From positions 1 to 64,000 of the forward strand of contig NZ_JACGVC010000041.1 in NCBI RefSeq assembly GCF_014077005.1: DNA of 64,000 nucleotides, given 5' to 3'. The stretch comes from Colwellia sp. MB3u-45. GTDB taxonomy: Bacteria; Pseudomonadota; Gammaproteobacteria; Enterobacterales; Alteromonadaceae. Positions 26,151-35,417 of the stretch are shown piece after piece. The translations under genes and the position numbers were made by a program. Positions within the stretch are counted from its first letter, which is position 1, and each line of letters begins with the position of its first letter. The notes under the pieces are model-generated. The model did not search any database and was not told the DNA's origin. It saw only the letters and a program-made list of their open reading frames with translations.

Positions 26151-26493
26151 ATGACTTGCTCCAAAATTTTAACTGACAGTATTTATAATTATTGATGGTG
26201 TAACTTCTCATGTAAGTTGTCACACCGGACAACACAAATACTAAACCAGTCGCTGTTAATAAACAAAATATATAATTAGCATCCTTACCATTCACAAAGT
26301 AAATAATGGTGTATTAACTCTAAATAATACAAGTCAATAACTCAATAAATTCAAATACTAAGCCACCCAGCCAATGAAAAACACCCGATAATAAGGATAA
26401 GTTTAATTTATGTTTTCCATTGAATTAACTTGATTATCACTATAAGCCATGACATATATCTAAGTTATACTTTTGTTCTAGATTATTAATGTT
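26151..26493. promoter_or_regulatory. aceA/LysR divergent region with a GTTGTC-N6-GACAAC palindrome
   Basis: No gene is present. GTTGTC (26216-26221) and GACAAC (26228-26233) form a perfect six-base inverted repeat around ACACCG, about 65-85 bases upstream of aceA. This is a possible operator for the adjacent LysR-type regulator or another repressor. No HexR-type palindrome was recognised. Confidence 0.4.
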
Positions 26494-27429
26494 ATGAATA
26501 TCTCAAAAATTGATTTAAACCTGCTAATTTATCTTGATGTTTTACTTAGAGAGAAAAATGTTACACGCGCAGCGGGTCAATTAAATATTACCCAACCGGC
26601 AATGAGCAATGGTTTAAAAAGATTACGTACACTTTTTAACGATCCTATTTTAGTCAGAACATCCGATGGTATGGTGCCGACCGAACGTGCTCGGGCTTTA
26701 GCCCCTGCTATTCGTAAAATTTTATTAGAGCTAGAAGAAGCACTGCAAGGTGAAGAAGAATTTAACGAACTTAGTAGTCAGCGGGTTTTTCGTCTGATGG
26801 CCAGTGACTATGCGGCTTCGACATTACTACCCAAATTATTGAAGCGGATCAATCAAATAGCGCCTAACGTGACCATTGACATCATGACACCCAGTGATGT
26901 TAATTTTCATGATGTGGAGGCAGGTAAAATTGATATGGCCATTAACCGTTTTGATGAGTTACCACAATCTTTTCATCAAAAAACTATTTGGCGAGATTCT
27001 TTTTCGTGCCTGTTAAGTGCGAATAATCCGATAGTGTCAAAGTTTAACCTCAACACTTACCTCAGTGCTAAACATGTTTGGGTATCTAAAACCGGCTTTG
27101 GAGTCGGTGTTGGTATGGATCCAAAAGATGTGCAAAAATTAGGCTGGGTTGACGAAGCCCTAGCGCGCTTAGGTAAACAACGTAATATTAAAGTCTTTAC
27201 GCGAAATTACCACGTGGCAATGCAGCTTGCACTAGAAGATGAATTAGTCGCCACCTTACCAACACGGGCCGCATTAATTCATAAAAACGATGCTAACTAT
27301 ACGGTACTTAAGCCACCATTCGATATTCCTGATATTGAACTTAAAATGATTTGGAGCCCACTGTTGCACCATGACGCTAGTCATATATGGTTTAGACAGT
27401 TGGTTATTGAAGCCGCCAATGAAGGCTAG
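26494..27429 (+). CDS. LysR-family transcriptional regulator
   Basis: Regulator of 311 residues. The N-terminal winged helix-turn-helix reads LNLLIYLDVLLREKNVTRAAGQLNITQPAMSNGLKRLRTLF. The C-terminal effector domain follows from ~90 (FRLMASDYAASTLLPKLLKRI). It is divergent from aceA and lies 23 bases before the LrgA-type gene, so it could control both the glyoxylate-shunt gene and the membrane pair. The effector is unknown; a C2 acid or acetyl-CoA-derived compound would fit the context. Confidence 0.88.
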   Translation: MNISKIDLNLLIYLDVLLREKNVTRAAGQLNITQPAMSNGLKRLRTLFNDPILVRTSDGMVPTERARALAPAIRKILLELEEALQGEEEFNELSSQRVFRLMASDYAASTLLPKLLKRINQIAPNVTIDIMTPSDVNFHDVEAGKIDMAINRFDELPQSFHQKTIWRDSFSCLLSANNPIVSKFNLNTYLSAKHVWVSKTGFGVGVGMDPKDVQKLGWVDEALARLGKQRNIKVFTRNYHVAMQLALEDELVATLPTRAALIHKNDANYTVLKPPFDIPDIELKMIWSPLLHHDASHIWFRQLVIEAANEG

Positions 27430-27452
27430 TACAGCAATAAGGTTTAGTCAGT

Positions 27453-27821
27453 GTGATCACGTTTAAGCAAAAAACATTCAATGCTTTGTATAGCATCTTT
27501 GCTATTTTTAGTTGCCTTGCCCTAGGTAAGTTATGTGGGTATTTTGCGCCGATATTACCGAGTAGTTTATATGGCTTGATTATTTTCACCCTGACACTAC
27601 ATTTTCGTCTCTTTAATGCTGATTATATTAAAAGCACTGTCGTGTGGTGTTTAAAGCATATGGCGGTGTGTTTTGTGCCTGCCGGTGTTGGTATTATGAA
27701 CCACTTTGAATTGATCCAACAATTTGGCATCGCCATAGTCGCTATTACCTTTCTAACGACCTTTCTATTACTGACGGTTGTCGGTTTACATTATCAGCGC
27801 TACGCTGTCGATGCTGAGTAA
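27453..27821 (+). CDS. LrgA/CidA-family membrane protein
   Basis: Small inner-membrane protein of 122 residues with four predicted spans. The conserved LrgA/CidA core is LGKLCGYFAPILPSSLYGLIIFTLTLHF, followed by HMAVCFVPAGVGIMNHFELI. The start codon is GTG. It is paired with an LrgB-family gene that begins six bases after it. The family was first described as holin/antiholin-like, but members in plants and bacilli transport glycolate, glycerate or pyruvate. The position between the glyoxylate-shunt genes favours transport of a small organic acid here. Confidence 0.85.
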   Translation: MITFKQKTFNALYSIFAIFSCLALGKLCGYFAPILPSSLYGLIIFTLTLHFRLFNADYIKSTVVWCLKHMAVCFVPAGVGIMNHFELIQQFGIAIVAITFLTTFLLLTVVGLHYQRYAVDAE

Positions 27822-27826
27822 CCTTG

Positions 27827-28552
27827 ATGATGACAATGATCACTGAGTTATTACACAACCATTTACTGTCTTCGATTTTTACTGTCGCTGGCACAATTGC
27901 ACTGTTTCAGTTTACTGCGGTTTTTCAACGTAAACTCAACGCTATTTGGATGCAACCTATGCTGATGTGTATTTTAGCCATTATTGCTATCTTACTTTGG
28001 CAAGATATTAGCTTTGAGAGTTATTTTTCAAATGCTTGGCTACTTAATGCTTTGCTTGAACCCGCCGTTGTAGCTTTAGGCTTTCCACTGTATCAGCACT
28101 TAGAAACCATTACTAAAGAGTGGAAGAGTATTGTTTTAGTGTTATTGCTTGGCGCCTTCATTGCCATTGTTAGCAGTTTTATTATTACCATGCTGTTAAT
28201 CGGGGATTACACCATTGCCGTGGCACTTTCACTCAAGTCAGTGACTACACCTATTGCTATTGCCATTGCCGGTCCATTAGACGGTAATACCGCTATTACC
28301 GCCTTTGCCATTATTCTCGCCGGCTTTTTTGGCGCTTTAGTTGGCCCGCCTTGGTTACGGTTTATTAAAGTTAAATCACCTAAAGCACAAGGCTTAGCTA
28401 TTGGCGCTGCCAGTCATGCTATTGGCACCGCAACGGTCAGTAATATTAGTTACCAACACGCGGCTTATAGCTCATTGGCTTTAATTGTTTCTGCTGTTAT
28501 TACTGCCCTCACTAGCCCATTTATTATCACTTTTTTGGCAACGCTTTTTTAG
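27827..28552 (+). CDS. LrgB/CidB-family membrane protein
   Basis: Inner-membrane partner of the LrgA-type protein, about 241 residues with six or more spans. Typical LrgB segments are EPAVVALGFPLYQHLETI, ALSLKSVTTPIAIAIAGPLDG (the SVTTP motif), and IGAASHAIGTATV near the end. Several in-frame starts lie together (TTG 27824, ATG 27827, 27830 and 27836); I chose the first ATG. It is co-transcribed with the LrgA-type gene. Together they match the PLGG1/PftAB transporter architecture, so uptake or export of glycolate, pyruvate or a similar acid is the preferred role. Confidence 0.87.
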   Translation: MMTMITELLHNHLLSSIFTVAGTIALFQFTAVFQRKLNAIWMQPMLMCILAIIAILLWQDISFESYFSNAWLLNALLEPAVVALGFPLYQHLETITKEWKSIVLVLLLGAFIAIVSSFIITMLLIGDYTIAVALSLKSVTTPIAIAIAGPLDGNTAITAFAIILAGFFGALVGPPWLRFIKVKSPKAQGLAIGAASHAIGTATVSNISYQHAAYSSLALIVSAVITALTSPFIITFLATLF

Positions 28553-29134
28553 CCTGATTAACCTCATACTCGTTTTATTGGTTAGCTGAGCTAGTTTATA
28601 GACACCAATAGTGGCCAAATATAAGGCCACTATTTTAATCACTCCTGGTGCAATGATTAAATAACCCAATAACAGATTATTTTAACGCGCTAAAATACTC
28701 ACAACGTCAGTGAGCTTGGTCTAATTTTTCATGGCAAAACTTTGCCTTTAATACTTTGTCATATAGGCTAAAAAAATAAAACAGTCTGATTTATCTTAAG
28801 ATTTTCACTTGCCTAACTAAAAATTTATTCAACGTTTTTATTGATGATTCATTCGCCGCATGAATATTAAGGATAACAAGGATAACCACAAACAATAATG
28901 CCAATACAGGTATACTAAAATGAAAGCGACCTGCTGCTGATCATAATTAATAATAAATTAACTTTATGAGCATGTTTAAAAACAAAACACTGGGCTAAAG
29001 TAAGACCTATTGTTAACCAGCAGCTATGGCATCAGATAGACAATATTTCTAGATTGCTGATAGTAGTTTTTCGTCAATGTATTAAATAATAAAACTTTCT
29101 TCCAAACTTTCAAACTATTCAAAATAGGTGCCCT
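28553..29134. other. Intergenic region between lrgB-like and glcB genes
   Basis: It holds the terminator at 28607-28636 and about 500 bases of AT-rich sequence with no gene, where the glcB promoter must lie. A direct repeat AAGGATAAC occurs twice near 28870-28885. AGGTG precedes the glcB start. Confidence 0.5.
28607..28636. terminator. Terminator after the lrgAB-like pair
   Basis: AATAGTGGCC and GGCCACTATT form a perfect ten-base stem with an eight-base loop and trailing Ts. Confidence 0.8.
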
Positions 29135-31309
29135 ATGACAAAAAGAATTTCAATCGCAAATTTGCAGGTAGCAGAAGAATTATATAATTTTGTTAACCAG
29201 CAAGTGCTGCCAGGTACAACACTAGCTTCAGATACTTTCTGGTCTGGCTTTGCAAAACTCATCGCCGATTTAGCACCAAAAAATAAAGCCCTATTGGTAA
29301 AACGCACGTCATTGCAAGCGCAAATAACGGCTTATCATCATGCACATCAAGCTGAAAAATTTAATTTTAAAGCATATAAAAGCTTTTTAACCGCTATTGG
29401 CTACCTCGTTCCCCCTGTGGCTGACTTCACCATATCAACAAAAAATGTCGATGCTGAATTAGCCACTATCGCAGGACCACAACTGGTTGTGCCGGTAATG
29501 AATGCTCGCTTTGCCTTAAATGCGGTCAATGCTCGCTGGGGGAGCTTATACGACGCCTTATATGGCTCAGATGTGATCTCTGAAGCAGATGGCGCTGAAA
29601 AAACCAAAGCTTATAACCCTGCACGTGGGGCTAAAGTTGTCGCCTTTGCTCGCGACTTTTTAGACCAAACTATTCCTTTGGTTAATGGCTCTCACACAGA
29701 TGTTAAAAGTTATCAAATAATTAACCATGGCCTTGTTGTTACACTCAGTAATGATGAAAGCACCTACTTAGCTGAGCCTGCATTATTTATTGGTTTTACC
29801 GGTGAGCAAACGTCGCCCAATGAGTTGGTTTTTAAACACCACGATTTACACTTTATCGTTGAATTTGATCAAAACAGCACGATTGCAAAAAGCGATACAG
29901 CGGGTGTTAGTGATATTTCAATGGAGTCAGCATTAACCACTATCATGGATTGTGAAGATTCGGTTGCCGCAGTTGACGCTGAAGATAAAGTGATTGCCTA
30001 TAAAAATTGGCTTGGTTTAAATCAAGGCACTTTATCTGAAACTTTTGAAAAATCAGGTAAACAACAAACCCGTTTGATGCATCCTGATAAATGTTTTCAA
30101 AAGCTTGATGGTACAGAAGGCAAACTAAAAGCTCGCAGCTTAATGTTTGTCCGTAACGTTGGCCACTTGATGACCAACAATGCCATTATTGACCAGCACA
30201 ACAATGAAGTACCTGAGGGCATCATGGATGCTGTTATTACCTCATTAATATCGACATACGACGTTAATCAAAAAAACACTTTACGCAACAGTGACGCAGG
30301 TTCAGTTTATATTGTTAAACCTAAAATGCATGGTCCTGAAGAAGTTGCTTTTGCCAATGAATTATTTGACCGAGTTGAAGACCTATTAGTTCTACCTCGT
30401 CATACGGTAAAAATGGGTATTATGGATGAAGAACGCCGCACTAGTGTTAACTTAAAAGCCTGTATTTATCAGGCAAAAGAGCGCGTGGTATTTATCAATA
30501 CTGGCTTTCTTGACCGAACCGGTGATGAAATTCATACCTCAATGGCTGCCGGCGTTATGGCCAGAAAAGCAGATATCAAATTAACTAAATGGATTTCTGC
30601 TTATGAAGATAATAATGTCGATGTTGGCTTAGCTTGTGGTTTTAGTGGCAAGGCACAAATAGGCAAAGGCATGTGGCCAATACCTGATCAAATGGCCAAT
30701 ATGTTAGCCACAAAAATTAATCATGTGAAAGCGGGCGCCAATACCGCATGGGTACCCTCGCCAACCGCAGCAACCTTGCACGCTTTGCATTACCATAAAG
30801 TGAATGTATTGCAATTGCAGCAGCAACTGAAGAACCGTGTACCGGCAAACGTCGATGATATTTTAACTATACCTTTAGCAGAAAATACCCAGTGGTCAGC
30901 ACAAGAGATTTCAGATGAGTTAGACAACAATTCACAAGGAATTTTAGGCTATGTTGTACGCTGGATTGATCAAGGCGTTGGTTGTTCAAAAGTGCCTGAC
31001 ATTAATAATGTTGGCTTAATGGAAGATCGCGCGACTTTAAGAATATCAAGTCAGCATATGGCTAATTGGTTACAACATAACATTTGCACACCAGAACAAG
31101 TGCTAGCCAGCTTGAAAAAAATGGCCACCATTGTTGATCAACAAAACCAAGGTGATAGTCAATATCACGCTATGTCGAATGACTTTGACAACAGCATAGC
31201 TTTTCAAACGGCACTAGCATTAGTGCTTCAAGGCGACAAACAACCTAACGGTTATACTGAGCCTTTATTACATAACAATAGACTGTTATTTAAAGCTCAA
31301 GCCAAATAA
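29135..31309 (+). CDS. glcB: Malate synthase G
   Basis: Condenses glyoxylate with acetyl-CoA to malate, the second step of the glyoxylate shunt. At 724 residues it has the monomeric G-type length. Recognisable segments are STIMDCEDSVAAVDAEDK (Mg-binding Glu/Asp region), RSLMFVRNVGHLM, VKPKMHGPEEVAFA, MGIMDEERRTSVNLKA, INTGFLDRTGDEIHTSM and GANTAWVPSPTAATLHALHYH, with a catalytic Asp expected in MEDRATLRISSQ. The ATG has AGGTG upstream. It has its own terminator and probably its own promoter. The neighbouring aceA and acs genes complete C2 assimilation. Confidence 0.96.
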   Translation: MTKRISIANLQVAEELYNFVNQQVLPGTTLASDTFWSGFAKLIADLAPKNKALLVKRTSLQAQITAYHHAHQAEKFNFKAYKSFLTAIGYLVPPVADFTISTKNVDAELATIAGPQLVVPVMNARFALNAVNARWGSLYDALYGSDVISEADGAEKTKAYNPARGAKVVAFARDFLDQTIPLVNGSHTDVKSYQIINHGLVVTLSNDESTYLAEPALFIGFTGEQTSPNELVFKHHDLHFIVEFDQNSTIAKSDTAGVSDISMESALTTIMDCEDSVAAVDAEDKVIAYKNWLGLNQGTLSETFEKSGKQQTRLMHPDKCFQKLDGTEGKLKARSLMFVRNVGHLMTNNAIIDQHNNEVPEGIMDAVITSLISTYDVNQKNTLRNSDAGSVYIVKPKMHGPEEVAFANELFDRVEDLLVLPRHTVKMGIMDEERRTSVNLKACIYQAKERVVFINTGFLDRTGDEIHTSMAAGVMARKADIKLTKWISAYEDNNVDVGLACGFSGKAQIGKGMWPIPDQMANMLATKINHVKAGANTAWVPSPTAATLHALHYHKVNVLQLQQQLKNRVPANVDDILTIPLAENTQWSAQEISDELDNNSQGILGYVVRWIDQGVGCSKVPDINNVGLMEDRATLRISSQHMANWLQHNICTPEQVLASLKKMATIVDQQNQGDSQYHAMSNDFDNSIAFQTALALVLQGDKQPNGYTEPLLHNNRLLFKAQAK

Positions 31310-31346
31310 GACTATAGCTGAAACCACCTAAAGCTTGGTACTAAAT

Positions 31347-31396
31347 AAAGGCCGGTGCTAATAAATCATAGTATTTATCAGCACCGGCCTTTTTTT
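31347..31396 (+). terminator. Terminator of glcB
   Basis: AAAGGCCGGTGCT pairs with AGCACCGGCCTTT and the stem continues through AATAAAT/ATTTAT; a seven-T run follows. This is a very strong intrinsic terminator. Confidence 0.9.
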
Positions 31397-31468
31397 ATGG
31401 TTAAAAAACAGCTGATCTGGTGTGATTTATTCAACATCGCAGTCTGCATAGAGCCAAAATTTACTGAG

Positions 31469-31507
31469 CTGATTTACTGGACTGATTTACTGGACTAGCT
31501 TACTGGA
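31469..31507. repeat. 13-bp tandem repeat, three copies
   Basis: The unit CTGATTTACTGGA occurs twice exactly, then once as CTAGCTTACTGGA. Confidence 0.75.
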
Positions 31508-31692
31508 CTAATGGCTCTATCAGTAAATTAGGCAAATTATAATAAGCCAATTATAAACTAAATCAGGTTATTGGCCTGACAAAACACCCAGATCAACATA
31601 TTGTTATCGCGTAAACACAAGCCCTATCTATATTAATTTGTAACACAATGGTACAATCGTTACACCAAGGAAGGATACGGGGTAACAATTTA

Positions 31693-32271
31693 ATGAGAAT
31701 AATTAAAAAGACAGGACCTAAAAAGACAGCACCAAAGAAACCTAACTTAAGTGGCGCTATATTGCTTATGATTGGTTTATTAGGCTTATACTGCTCAGCA
31801 ACTCAAGCAGCACCTCAAGCAGCACCTAAAGTGAAAAACCAAGCTAAAGTTGTTTTAATCATAAACAAGGTTGTTAGCGAGGTAAAATCACCAACAAATA
31901 AGCTTGTTAATAACTACGCTTACCCCAGTATTACCAGCGAAGTATTCAATCAATACAGTCAAATCACTATACAGTCAACTTCTCAAATATCTCAACAACC
32001 ATCGTTGGGGATTAAAGTCACTGATTTTGCAAACTTAGCACCACATAAGTTTGCTAAAAAAAATTCTCTCTTTGAGTTTGCGGCTAAATTTAATGACAAG
32101 CTGCAACAAGTACTCGCCTATTTTGACTTTTCATCCACCAGCACCGACAGTAAAAACAAAAATATTAGCGAAAAAGATTCCAAGAAAAAATCTAGCTTGA
32201 TTGCTAAAAATAGCAAGAAAGCATTACAGGCCAATGCTAGGGTCAGTAAAGTTCAGAGCAATTTATACTGA
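31693..32271 (+). CDS. Hypothetical exported lysine-rich protein
   Basis: No family was recognised. The 192-residue product has a very basic start (MRIIKKTGPKKTAPKKP), a hydrophobic segment (AILLMIGLLGLYC, ~22-36) that could be a signal peptide or membrane anchor, a low-complexity AAPQAAPK stretch, and a Lys/Ser-rich C-terminus. I chose the ATG at 31693 because GGGG lies about ten bases upstream; an in-frame ATG at 31648 has no site. It is a single gene between terminators. Translation as a real protein is likely but not certain. Confidence 0.55.
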   Translation: MRIIKKTGPKKTAPKKPNLSGAILLMIGLLGLYCSATQAAPQAAPKVKNQAKVVLIINKVVSEVKSPTNKLVNNYAYPSITSEVFNQYSQITIQSTSQISQQPSLGIKVTDFANLAPHKFAKKNSLFEFAAKFNDKLQQVLAYFDFSSTSTDSKNKNISEKDSKKKSSLIAKNSKKALQANARVSKVQSNLY

Positions 32272-32621
32272 GTACTAGTTAAGGGCACTTAATCTGATTG
32301 ATGATAGTAAAAAAACCGCCCTTTAGCGGTTTTTTAATGCCGGTGTTTCACTTAAACCTAATCACTAAAAAATCCTACCAAACCATAGCCACTGTGCATA
32401 ACCACTGAACATAGTCACTAAAAAGAGTCGCTCAACTTAATCACCTAGCTTTAGCGCTCATTAATTTGGCTCTTGATGCAACTTACGGATCAAAATTAAT
32501 TTTCATCACCCTTGCTTTTTACATTAGCAAAACCTAATATAATTACATTAGACTTTACTAATGTATCTAATAAAGTACATATTTTGACTTTAACTTAAAC
32601 TTAACTTAAAAGGATATCCTC
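32272..32621. other. Intergenic region before the DUF2892 gene
   Basis: It contains the terminator at 32309-32335 and no gene. A short direct repeat of AACTTA runs up to the start of the next gene (near 32590-32610). Confidence 0.45.
32309..32335. terminator. Terminator after the hypothetical lysine-rich gene
   Basis: AAAAAACCGC and GCGGTTTTTT form a ten-base stem with a short loop and A and T runs on both sides. Confidence 0.8.
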
Positions 32622-32813
32622 ATGACACTTAATGAAGCACTTCGTCTAGTTGCAGGTATTATGATTTTAATTTCACTTTATTTAGCCGTAACCTATTCAC
32701 AAAATTGGTTATGGTTTACCGCTTTTATTGGCCTTAATTTATTACAATCATCATTCACAAAGTGGTGTTTAATGATGACTTTTTTAAAAAAAATTGGCTT
32801 AAAAGATACTTAA
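32622..32813 (+). CDS. DUF2892 small inner-membrane protein
   Basis: A 63-residue protein with two membrane helices, matching the DUF2892 family (the membrane part of YgaP-type rhodaneses): MTLNEALRLVAGIMILISLYLAV, then a second helix and the typical C-terminal CLMMTFLKKIGLK. AAAAGGAT precedes the ATG. The role in stand-alone form is unknown. No rhodanese domain is attached or adjacent. Confidence 0.8.
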   Translation: MTLNEALRLVAGIMILISLYLAVTYSQNWLWFTAFIGLNLLQSSFTKWCLMMTFLKKIGLKDT

Positions 32814-33267
32814 TAAGGTGAGCAACACCAAAGAGTGTCATATGCAGCAAGCTTTAATCCAGTCACTATTATGATCTATGACTTGAGTTACTATAATAAC
32901 TAGGATGACATAAATTATTATATGAAATATCATCCTAGATGCAATAAGCACCATCAATACTATTTTTAACTCAGGTTTTATTAAGCATAATTTGAAATAA
33001 ATATAGTCATAACTAGCTCAAATGCAGAAACAATCACTAGCTATTTAACCCAATACCCAGATAATTTCCCCTGTAACAAAATCTATGAAGTTGATAATCA
33101 ATTACATTATCAAGAGATATACGCTCAATTTATCAGGTTATTTAGTTTGTCGGTTATACCCCCCTTTACCTTAAGTAATATAATTTATCTTTTTGGCTAT
33201 TCTATTCTCAAAAAAAATACGTTAAAGTCCACCGATAAATTTTAAAGTAATGAATAAGAGAGACACA
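32814..33267. other. Intergenic region with a possible gene fragment
   Basis: A frame stays open from about 32991 to 33246 (about 85 codons, ending KSTDKF then stop) but has no ATG, GTG or early TTG. Readable segments include EVDNQLHYQEIYAQF and a hydrophobic SVIPPFTLSNIIYLFGYSIL. This could be the tail of a decayed gene; no family was recognised. The ppiC promoter must also lie here. Confidence 0.35.
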
Positions 33268-33549
33268 ATGTCAAAAGCATCAGCACGTCATATATTGGTA
33301 GATACTGAAGAGCAATGTCTAACATTAAAGCAACAAATAGTCGCCGGTGAAGATTTTACGGCCATCGCACAAGCGCATTCAAACTGTCCTTCTAAAGCGC
33401 AAGGTGGAGCATTAGGCTCTTTCGGTCGCGGCCAAATGGTGCCAGAGTTTGATGAAGTTGTATTTACAGCGCCATTGAATGAAGTACAAGGGCCTGTTAA
33501 GACTCAATTTGGTTATCACTTGCTTGAAGTTACTGCTCGAGACGACTAA
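33268..33549 (+). CDS. ppiC: Peptidyl-prolyl cis-trans isomerase, parvulin type
   Basis: Small cytoplasmic foldase of 93 residues, the same length as E. coli PpiC. It is a single parvulin domain: SARHILVDTEEQC, then DFTAIAQAHSNCPSKAQGGALGSFGRGQMVPEFDEVVF and the final TQFGYHLLEVTAR. I chose the ATG at 33268, preceded by AGAGAG. An in-frame ATG at 33250 would add six residues not seen in the family. It is a monocistronic gene with its own terminator. Confidence 0.93.
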   Translation: MSKASARHILVDTEEQCLTLKQQIVAGEDFTAIAQAHSNCPSKAQGGALGSFGRGQMVPEFDEVVFTAPLNEVQGPVKTQFGYHLLEVTARDD

Positions 33550-33591
33550 GACCAAAGGATTTAATACCCTTAGCTATCGCATCTAAAATAG

Positions 33592-33622
33592 AAAACGAAG
33601 GCTAATACCTTCGTTTTTTTTT
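33592..33622. terminator. Bidirectional terminator between ppiC and msrQ
   Basis: AAAACGAAGG and CCTTCGTTTT form a perfect ten-base stem, flanked by an eight-T run on the plus strand. Confidence 0.85.
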
Positions 33623-33636
33623 GACTAAAAAACCAA

Positions 33637-34281
33637 TCACGATGACTTAAACCAGCGCTTAATTTTGTCTTTGCGTAAAATTAATAGCAATACGGCCATA
33701 GTAAAATATATCATGGGTTCAACAATGTCAGATTTTACTGACCAAAAAAAGTGTAGTGCAATCAGTAATACCGCGAGATAAACCCCGTTGTGTAACTTTT
33801 GCCACTTTGTACCCATTTTGCGCCTTAGTGCGGTTATTGAAGTGATTGCTAAAGAAAAAAGTATCATTAACGCTGCCATACCGACAGTAATGTAAGGTCT
33901 GTCAATAATCTCGTCAAAAAATAGCGTAAGATCAAATTGCACTTCAAAAGCTAAAAAATTCAATAAATGAAACATCGCATAGGTGAAGCTATACAAGCCA
34001 ACTAATCGTCTTATTTGTAATAAATAGCCTTGGCGATATTTTTTCGCAACCGGTGTTACCAGCAGAGAAATCAGTAATAAATTAAAGGCGCCCATACCGG
34101 TAAAGTGAATAACCTCTTCTACAGGGTCTGCACCAAGCTGCTCGGTAAAGGCTAAAAAATACAGGACAAATAAGGGTAAAAAAGCCAGCAAGTGAATCGC
34201 AATTTTAAGTAACATCACTCTATTGCGTAAAAGTACGGCTTTTAAAGCCTCTTTACTCACCCCAGTTGCCCTAGTTTGCAC
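33637..34281 (-). CDS. msrQ: Heme-binding membrane subunit of periplasmic methionine sulfoxide reductase
   Basis: Inner-membrane b-type cytochrome that passes quinol electrons to MsrP for repair of oxidised periplasmic proteins. The 214-residue product has the ferric-reductase-like core with six predicted spans. Histidine ligands are probably in EVIHFTGMGAFN, AMFHLLNFLAF and KLHNGVYLAVLLIALHFFW. The start is GTG, overlapping the msrP stop by one base (TAGTG), which implies translational coupling. Confidence 0.92.
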   Translation of the reverse strand: MQTRATGVSKEALKAVLLRNRVMLLKIAIHLLAFLPLFVLYFLAFTEQLGADPVEEVIHFTGMGAFNLLLISLLVTPVAKKYRQGYLLQIRRLVGLYSFTYAMFHLLNFLAFEVQFDLTLFFDEIIDRPYITVGMAALMILFSLAITSITALRRKMGTKWQKLHNGVYLAVLLIALHFFWSVKSDIVEPMIYFTMAVLLLILRKDKIKRWFKSS

Positions 34282-35288
34282 TAATAGTGCTTCCTTAAAT
34301 CCATATTTTTATACAAGTGAGCAACCTCCTCACCATAGCCATTGAATGGTAAGGTCGCAATACGATTACGGGCAAATAAGCCGCCAGTGGTTATACGTCT
34401 CTCACTTGCCTGACTCCAACGCGGATGATCTACAGCTGGATTAACATTGGCATAAAAGCCGTATTCCCTGTCAGCGAGTATATTCCAGGTTGTGGGTGGT
34501 TTATGCTCAACTAATTTTATACCGACAATGGATTTAATACTTTTAAAACCATACTTCCACGGCACAACTAGTCGAATAGGCGCACCATTTTGCGCGGGTA
34601 GGGTTTTACCGTATAAACCTACGCTCATAAACGTTAGCGGATTCATGGCTTCATCAATACGTAAACCTTCTACGTAGGGGTATTGTACACCACCGCCCAT
34701 TCGACTTTTTTGTCCTGGCATCTGCTCTGGATCATATAAAGTTTCAAAGGCGACATATTTTGCTCGTGAATTAGGTGCTGCTTTTTTAATTAACTCTGCT
34801 AAGCCAAAACCTACCCATGGAATAACCATTGACCATGCTTCAACACAGCGTAAACGATAGATACGTTCTTCTAAGGGAAAGTGTTTAAATAAATCATCGT
34901 AACCTAAGGTATAAGGTTTATCGACTTCACCAGAAATGCTTAGTTGCCAAGGGTTAACCTTAAATCCTTGCGCATTTTCAACGGGATCGCTCTTACCCGT
35001 ACCAAATTCATAAAAATTATTATGGCTGGAAATTTTAGCTTCAGGGGTGAGTATTTGTAAAGACTCGCCTGCTGGCGCAAACTTTAAGGCTTGACGCTTA
35101 AACACCTCGGCTTCTTTACTACTGAAAAAGTCTAGTGCGCCAGCATTCGTACTGGCAGATTGTGCTAATAAACTACCCGCACCTAGGTAACCAAGCTTCT
35201 TTAACAGCTCACGTCGACCATAATAAACTGACTCGTCTGTTACTTGCTGCTCGGACAGTTGATGGTTTTTTTTCGTGTTAATTAACAT
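34281..35288 (-). CDS. msrP: Periplasmic methionine sulfoxide reductase catalytic subunit (molybdoenzyme)
   Basis: Molybdopterin protein that reduces methionine sulfoxide in the periplasm. The 335-residue product starts with the family's extended leader ([20 protein letters not shown]), a twin-arginine signal. The molybdenum ligand Cys is in [15 protein letters not shown]; other cofactor-binding parts are [20 protein letters not shown] and the C-terminal [16 protein letters not shown] chose the ATG at 35288, preceded by GAGG; an in-frame GTG at 35294 overlaps that site. It is co-transcribed with msrQ. It is the third molybdenum-enzyme locus in the window besides the two hydroxylase cassettes. 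Confidence 0.95.
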   Translation of the reverse strand: MLINTKKNHQLSEQQVTDESVYYGRRELLKKLGYLGAGSLLAQSASTNAGALDFFSSKEAEVFKRQALKFAPAGESLQILTPEAKISSHNNFYEFGTGKSDPVENAQGFKVNPWQLSISGEVDKPYTLGYDDLFKHFPLEERIYRLRCVEAWSMVIPWVGFGLAELIKKAAPNSRAKYVAFETLYDPEQMPGQKSRMGGGVQYPYVEGLRIDEAMNPLTFMSVGLYGKTLPAQNGAPIRLVVPWKYGFKSIKSIVGIKLVEHKPPTTWNILADREYGFYANVNPAVDHPRWSQASERRITTGGLFARNRIATLPFNGYGEEVAHLYKNMDLRKHY

Positions 35289-35417
35289 TTTCACCTCTGA
35301 TCGATCTAGTTATAGCCATCTGATTAACTTGCAATATACAGACCCATAAAGAGGTGAAAAAATTCTTAATAAAAGCTCAATATTTAATTAAAAGTCATGT
35401 TTAATTAAATATAGTGC

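Larger units (their letters stand above)
31310..31692. other. Intergenic region after glcB
   Basis: It contains the glcB terminator (31347-31396), a 13-bp tandem repeat (31469-31507) and no gene. Confidence 0.5.

Noticed and set aside
27453-28552. LrgAB pair as toxin-antitoxin or phage-defence holin
   Set aside because: No phage, lysis or defence genes are nearby; metabolic context favours transport.
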